Assembly (NCBI GenBank): GCA_026003895.1
Contig: BPIC01000005.1
Span: forward strand, 224,941-288,940
Direction of reading: 5' to 3'
DNA: 64,000 nucleotides
DNA from: Dehalococcoidia bacterium
GTDB taxonomy: Bacteria; Chloroflexota; Dehalococcoidia; SpSt-223
The notes under the pieces were generated by a model, which was not told where the DNA came from, searched no databases, and worked only from the letters and a program-made list of their open reading frames with translations. The position numbers and the translations under genes are program-made. Positions within the stretch are counted from its first letter, which is position 1; every line of letters begins with the position of its first letter. Shown one piece after another: positions 59,508-64,000 of this stretch.

Positions 59508-60661
59508 TAGCGGTCTCCTTCGGACGCGATTGCATCAACGCCAGTGAGCTCGCGGCCGATAATCAAGCGATGGATGTCGCTCGTGCCCTCGCCGATCGTC
59601 AGGTGCCGCAGGTCGCGATAGCGGCGCTCGAGGCCGAGGTCCCGCGTGTAGCCATAGCCGCCGGCGAGTTGCATCGCTCGTGCGACAACGTCAAGCGCAG
59701 CCTCGGTATTGTGGAGCTTGGCGAGGGAGGCCTCGAGGATCGCCGGTTCGCCGCGGTCCATTCGCCATGCGGCGCGTTCGGCGAAGAACCGCATGGCATC
59801 GACGGCCAGCTTCATGGCTGCCAGCTCTGCCTGCACCAGCTGGAAACTGGCAAGCGGTCGTCCGAACTGGCGACGCTGGCGAACCCATCGCAGGGTCTGC
59901 TCGAAGGCGGCCTCGGCCGAACCGAGGGCAGCAAACGCGATTCCGACCCGGCCGAAGACGAGCAGCGAGGGATCGGTCGCCCGGTCCGCAAGGAGCGCGG
60001 TGCGCGGCACCCGAACCCCGTCGAGGACCAGCTCACCGAGGTCGGACGAGTCGAGGCCCATTTTGGCGATCGGGCGAACGGGGATGGGCGTCTCGGCCGT
60101 TGAGACCACGATGAGGCGAATTGCGGTGTCGAACCGCACGGCGATTACCGCAACGTCAGCCGAACCCGCATTGGTGACGAGGGTTTTCGTGCCGGTCAGA
60201 ACGAGCGATTCGCCATCCGCCTCTGCCCGCGCCATGATGGCGAGCGTGTCCGACCCGGCCTCGGGCTCTGTCCATGCGAAACAGGCGATGTAGTCGCCGG
60301 CGACCAAGGGAGGCAAATAGCGACGACGCTGCTCGTCGGTCCCCAGCTCGGCAATGATGTTCGCGACTGAGGCGGTGGTCTGCGCGACCGTCCGCAGCGA
60401 ACCCCAGATCCGTCCGAGCTCTTCGATCAGCACGAAGTAGGTGCTGTAGGGTAGGTTCGCGCCATAGGGAGGCGGGAGCAGCCCGCCCAATGCTCCGAGC
60501 GGAGCGATGCGGCGCAGAACCTCGCGGTCGATCATGCGACCGTCCCGCTCATACTCGGAGACGAGCGGAGCGATCTCGCGCTTGAGCAGCTCACGGGCAG
60601 AATGCCGCAACAGTCGCCGGCTCTCGTCCTCTTTGGTTGCCCAGAACGGGTCTCTCGTCAT
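59507..60661 (-). CDS. Acyl-CoA dehydrogenase
   Basis: A 384-residue FAD enzyme of acyl-CoA alpha,beta-oxidation. It has GGLLPPPYGANLPYS (substrate lid), IACFAWTEPEAGSDT (FAD binding), LTGTKTLVTNAGSADVAVI, MGLDSSDLGELVLDGVRVP, the helix RRQFGRPLASFQLVQAELA, and MQLAGGYGYTRDLGLERRYRDLRHLTIGEGTSDI with the catalytic-Glu region. The tail fits short-chain or branched-chain members. It is the first gene of the pair. The ATG has no convincing Shine-Dalgarno. Confidence 0.9.
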   Translation of the reverse strand: MTRDPFWATKEDESRRLLRHSARELLKREIAPLVSEYERDGRMIDREVLRRIAPLGALGGLLPPPYGANLPYSTYFVLIEELGRIWGSLRTVAQTTASVANIIAELGTDEQRRRYLPPLVAGDYIACFAWTEPEAGSDTLAIMARAEADGESLVLTGTKTLVTNAGSADVAVIAVRFDTAIRLIVVSTAETPIPVRPIAKMGLDSSDLGELVLDGVRVPRTALLADRATDPSLLVFGRVGIAFAALGSAEAAFEQTLRWVRQRRQFGRPLASFQLVQAELAAMKLAVDAMRFFAERAAWRMDRGEPAILEASLAKLHNTEAALDVVARAMQLAGGYGYTRDLGLERRYRDLRHLTIGEGTSDIHRLIIGRELTGVDAIASEGDR

Positions 60662-61138
60662 CCTCGTGCCAACCGTGCCGCCACGGAGCGGCCCGGGAGC
60701 TCCAAACTGCGAATCGAATCATCCAGGGACGGGTGCTCGGACAAGGGCACTCTGGCAGATCGCCTCAGAGTCGGCCTCATATCGTGTTGACCACGCTCGC
60801 CCCGACCAATCGCCACGCTTCCCGTTCGTTTAGCCACCACCGGGATCCCATGTGGTCACTGTGAAGGATTTCCGTACCGTCGATCGATGCGACCATTGTG
60901 AGATGGGCCCGGCGAGCGCCGGGCCGAGACGCCATCCGAGCAGAAGAGTCAAACGGATCGTGGGACATCCGGATTTTGAGCCGGGGGTGGACGGGGCGGG
61001 GCGCTGAAGAGGTCGGCGGACCGGAGCCAAGGAGAACTCCCTAGGAACAACATCGGGTTACCGAGGAGGGGATAGGCCAGCAACCAGCAAACCGCGTGGC
61101 GAATCGCAGCGGGCCTGATCCCGCACCGACGGCAACCG
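60662..61138. other. 477-base gap; weak candidate small ORF at 60777-60968 (-)
   Basis: Mostly without recognised features. A 63-codon minus-strand frame at 60777-60968 (containing ASIDGTEILHSDHMGSRWW) has moderately coding-like third positions but no Shine-Dalgarno, so I do not call it. No terminator or promoter stands out. Confidence 0.35.
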
Positions 61139-61462
61139 TCATGGCGTCTCGAATCCGGCGGGGGTGACCCGATACGCAACCTCGCCGCGAAAGTGGACGG
61201 TTCCGACCGGGTCGAGCGTCTCGAGCAGTGCGGGCAGCCTCGCCAACCGCTCAGGAAGTGCGTGAAAGCGGTCGTAGCCGTCTGGCTCGCTCCAATAGCT
61301 GATCGCCAGAAACGTCGACGGCGTGTCATCGAGGCGGCACAACTCGCCGCCAACGAACGAGGAAACGGACTGTTGCACGGCGTACAGCGACTGCAGGGCA
61401 GCCTCGAAGTCCAATTCGCGCCCCGGCAGCACCACGAGCTTGGTGTAGACCGCGTACAACAT
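61139..61462 (-). CDS. ABM/Dabb-like small dimeric alpha-beta barrel protein
   Basis: A 107-residue protein. MLYAVYTKLVVLPGRELDFEAALQSL, then DDTPSTFLAISYWSEPDGYDRFHALPER, gives the strand-helix-strand-strand layout of antibiotic biosynthesis monooxygenase-like folds. Relatives include quinol monooxygenases and isomerases. No cofactor residues can be assigned. It is divergent from the HbpS-like gene and lies in a catabolic neighbourhood, so a small-molecule role is plausible. Confidence 0.6.
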   Translation of the reverse strand: MLYAVYTKLVVLPGRELDFEAALQSLYAVQQSVSSFVGGELCRLDDTPSTFLAISYWSEPDGYDRFHALPERLARLPALLETLDPVGTVHFRGEVAYRVTPAGFETP

Positions 61463-61556
61463 CAGATTGCGCCTCTCCTTCGGCTATTTTACGCTTGGCG
61501 CCAGTGAACTTGTGCGGGCTTCCGCAGGTGCCGCGATCTGCGCGACGGTGGAACCA

Positions 61557-62003
61557 ATGACCGACCAGCTCCATGACTTGACGAGCCTGACTCTCGCCGA
61601 TGCACTCCGATTGGTTGAGGCAGCAGAGGAGCGCGCCCGGGAAATCGGGGTGCCGATGGCCATCGCCGTGGTCGATGCGGGAGGGCACCCGATCGAGACG
61701 CGGCGGATGGACGGTGCTCCAGTCGCAGCCATGACGACCGTTGTGGCCAAGGCGCGCACTGCAGTCCACTTTCGGACGACGACCGAGGCCCTCGTCGAGG
61801 GGGCCAAAGCGTGGCCGGAGGTCTACCAATCGTGGATCACCGTATCGGGCGGTCAATGGGTGCTTTCGAAAGGTGGCGTGCCCCTTTGGCGCAATGGCCA
61901 GCTCGTCGGAGGGATCGGGTGTAGTGGCGGGACGGGCGCCCAAGACATTAGCTGTGCCGAGACTGCCCGAGATCGCGCCGGGTTTGCAGGAGGTCCAGAG
62001 TGA
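61557..62003 (+). CDS. HbpS/GlcG-family protein
   Basis: A 148-residue protein. LTLADALRLVEAAEERAREIGVPMAIAVVDAGGHPI, MTTVVAKARTAVHF and GGVPLWRNGQLVGGIGCSGGTGAQD are hallmarks of the HbpS-like/GlcG/DUF336 family (octameric, sometimes haem-binding). It is often encoded beside catabolic oxidoreductases, as here. I chose the ATG at 61557 because the family starts there. The stop overlaps the next GTG. Confidence 0.85.
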   Translation: MTDQLHDLTSLTLADALRLVEAAEERAREIGVPMAIAVVDAGGHPIETRRMDGAPVAAMTTVVAKARTAVHFRTTTEALVEGAKAWPEVYQSWITVSGGQWVLSKGGVPLWRNGQLVGGIGCSGGTGAQDISCAETARDRAGFAGGPE

Positions 62004-62942
62004 CGTCCCAACTGCTCGGCGGGATCGATCAGGTCTGCGTCGGCGCACGTGACTTTGATGCAACTACCCGCTTCTTCGTGGACGGGCTCGGCCTGACGGT
62101 GGTTGGAGAGGGGACCGTCGCAGGCTTGAGCTACGCCGAACTCTGGAGCATCCCGGTGGAGCGGCAGCTCCGTGTTCGGGTTGTTGGGCACCCCGAGGTG
62201 GCGCGGGGCCGGGTTCGGATTGTCGAAGCTCTCCTCCCTGCCCCGCCCGCAATCCAGCTCACGGACCTCGGCATCTTCGACGTCGATTTTCTGTGCCGCG
62301 ACCTCGACGCGCTGTGTCACCGAGTGCGGAGTGTGGGATTTTCCATTTGGACCGAGCCGCGATCCTATCAAGTGGGAGCAGTCACCGTACGGGAGGCCAT
62401 AGCGGAGCCGCCCGATGGACTCCGATCGGCACTGATTCAGGATACGGGCTCGGCAAGCGCCCTCCGTGACCATCCGGATCTCGCGGTCTCGGAGGCGACG
62501 ATTACAGCTGTCGGCGTCGACGACGTGCATCGTGGATTGGCCTTCTATCGGTCGGTGTTCTCTCTCGAACCGCTCCGCGTCTTCGAGATCCGGAACGACG
62601 ACCTGAACGAGCTGCTCATGCTCCCGAAGGAGGTCACCTTGCGAGTCGCGCTGCTCGAGATGCCGCCCACACGCCTCGAGTTGATCGCAGTCGTGGCCGG
62701 CCCCGGGCGGAAGCACGACATTCGAATCGCTCCAGCGTCCCCCGCGGGCTGGCTTTCAGGGGAACGGGGTAAGGGTAGCTGACCTCGACGGCGCGATTGC
62801 CGACGCCACCGCAGCTGGGGCCCGACTGCTCGCAGGGCCAGTCGATTTCGCCGCTGATGTGCTGTCCCCGACACCGCGGCGGACCGCCCTTCTCGTTGAT
62901 CCAACGGGCACGGTCCTCGAACTTTCCGAAACGCGAGGCTAA
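62000..62942 (+). CDS. Two-domain VOC (glyoxalase/dioxygenase-fold) protein, apparent +1 frameshift
   Basis: About 313 residues if repaired. The first VOC module has GGIDQVCVGARDFDATTRFFVDGLG. The second has ITAVGVDDVHRGLAFYRSVF and MPPTRLELIAVV, and it should end like other VOC domains. The first frame ends early at 62798; the sense continues one frame later as GVRVADLDGAIADATAAGARLL and ALLVDPTGTVLELSE. Removing one G from the G4 run at 62759-62762 restores it. It could be an extradiol-type dioxygenase, isomerase or binding protein. The GTG overlaps the HbpS-like stop. Confidence 0.75.
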
Positions 62943-62945
62943 GCA

Positions 62946-63961
62946 GTGGCGATTGCGATGGGAATCGGCGCGTCCGGCGACGGTTTGACAGCTCGTCGCG
63001 TCGTCGAGCTCGGGCGGCGGATGGACGAAGTCGGGATGGATGCCATCTGGCTCGGTGAGGTGCTATACGACATTTTCACCATCTACGGGGCGCTCTCTCA
63101 GGTGACTCGCCGATTACGGCTCGCCGTCTCGGTCGCGACGTGGGCGCGGACACCGCCCTTGATGAGCGTCTGCGCTTCGACGCTTGAGGCGCTTGCACCC
63201 GGCCGAACGATCCTCGGGCTCGGCACGATGCCGAAATTTCGCAACGAGCAGCATCATGGCATTTCCTATCATCGACCCGTCGCTCGGATGCGAGAATATC
63301 TGACGCTGATGCGGCTCCTTTGGAACGCCGTGCCTGGCTCTCCGATCGACTTCGCGGGTGAGTTCTACCGCATTCATCGCTACGAGCGATGGAGCGCACC
63401 AGAGTCGCCTCGCTTGAAGGTCTATCTTGGCGCCGTCGGCCCAAAGATGCTGGAGCTTGCGGGTGAGCTGGCGGACGGAGTCATCCTGCACCCAGTGCAT
63501 TCCTACCGCTCCTACACCGAGTTGACGCTCCCTGCTCTGCAGCGGGGTCTCGCCAAGCGTGATCCGAAGCTCGGTCCATTCGAGATTGTCGGTTCCTTCG
63601 AGTGCTCGATCGATGACGACCCGAGGTGGGCGATTGCACGCGCCCGTAACGGGATCATGTTCTACTTTCGGACTCCCTACATCATGCCTGTGATGGAGTT
63701 GCATGGCTTCGTTGAGGAGCAGCGAGCCATTCGGGCTGCCCTCGATGAGGGCGACCTCGCCAAGGCGGCTCGCCTCGTTACTGACGAGATGGTCCGTGTG
63801 CTTGCCTGTGCCGGGACGGCTGAGGGAGGTGCGTGCTGAAGTCGCACGCTATGAGGGTTTGGTCGATGCCGCCGCTCTCGCTGTGCCAACCGCAGGCCTC
63901 CCACCGGATGAAGTCTGGGGAGCAGTACGAACGCGTGATGCGCGCGTTTGGGCCCGCCTGA
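62946..63961 (+). CDS. Luciferase-like monooxygenase (LLM) family oxidoreductase, two apparent +1 frameshifts
   Basis: FMN- or F420-dependent TIM-barrel oxidoreductase, about 337 residues if repaired. MAIAMGIGASGDGLTARRVVELGRRMDEVGMDAIWLGEV, then LRLAVSVATWARTPPLMSV, LAPGRTILGLGTMPKF and LKVYLGAVGPKMLELAGELADGVILHP are typical. The first frame stops at 63839, after AGTAE. Dropping one G from 63824-63826 gives EEVRAEVARYEGLVDAAALAVPTAGLPPDEVW. Dropping another from the G4 run at 63917-63920 gives EQYERVMRAFGPA and a stop at 63961, a normal family ending. It starts three bases after the VOC stop and closes the catabolic run. Confidence 0.8.
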
Positions 63962-64000
63962 GGGCGCGACCTCACTCGCGTACCGCGAAGCGAGAAACTG

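Noticed and set aside
60777..60968. Small minus-strand ORF of 63 codons
   Set aside because: No Shine-Dalgarno, no recognised motif and only moderate codon bias.

Overview
The window is 64 kb of gene-dense, GC-rich bacterial chromosome with short intergenic gaps. GTG starts and stop/start overlaps are common. I saw no insertion sequence, phage gene, CRISPR array or rRNA. Gene content suggests Chloroflexota, perhaps Thermomicrobia-like: tandem FmdB zinc ribbons, a bacterial translin-family protein, large glycosyltransferases fused to exported beta-sandwich repeats, two membrane Ser/Thr kinases and many secreted proteins with Pro/Thr-rich linkers. That placement is inference from gene style, not a phylogeny.

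Layout. 1-5.4 kb (+): end of a degenerate ABC ATPase, two FmdB proteins, thiE, a translin-family gene and the proton-pumping pyrophosphatase hppA. 5.6-10.4 kb (-): pfkA, clpC and a four-S1-domain protein. 10.8-12.1 kb: a secreted LGFP-like protein. 12.1-14.9 kb (-): rpsP-khpA-rimM and a membrane glycosyltransferase. 15.3-20.6 kb: an oligopeptide-type binding protein, rlmB, maf, an LmeA-like protein (-) and an exported TolB-like propeller. 20.8-28.1 kb: a pseudokinase, then two tandem GT-C/beta-sandwich giants. 28-35 kb: a DnaQ-type exonuclease (-), penicillin acylase, glpX, a CopD-like protein, dapB and dapA. 36-42.6 kb: a PASTA kinase, an M23 peptidase and other secreted proteins. 42.9-49.3 kb (+): envelope glycan cluster (two GT4 enzymes, a sugar-nucleotide epimerase, an O-antigen-ligase/TPR protein, a cysteine-less glutaredoxin-like protein). 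49.5-58.3 kb: parA-parB, an M1 aminopeptidase, a trypsin-like protease, uvrA and tRNA-Thr(CGT). 58.3-64 kb: an oxidative catabolic neighbourhood (two acyl-CoA dehydrogenase-family enzymes, ABM-like, HbpS-like, VOC and luciferase-like proteins).

Themes. Central carbon and pyrophosphate metabolism (hppA, pfkA, glpX), lysine/peptidoglycan precursors (dapB, dapA), and cell-surface construction and sensing (GT-C giants, glycan cluster, PASTA kinase, pseudokinase, secreted propellers) dominate.

The most striking sequence-level observation is a recurrent lesion. Seven clear frame breaks, in six plus-strand genes, are each repaired by removing one G (or C) from a G/C run, and the minus-strand rimM tail is a possible eighth. 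The uniform type argues for residual insertion errors in the assembly, so I annotate those genes as single CDSs across the break. The most interesting biology that does not depend on this is a set of catalytically degenerate proteins: an ABC ATPase without Q-loop, signature or H-loop residues, a Ser/Thr pseudokinase with HRN and DFS in place of HRD and DFG, and a glutaredoxin-like protein without its CxxC.
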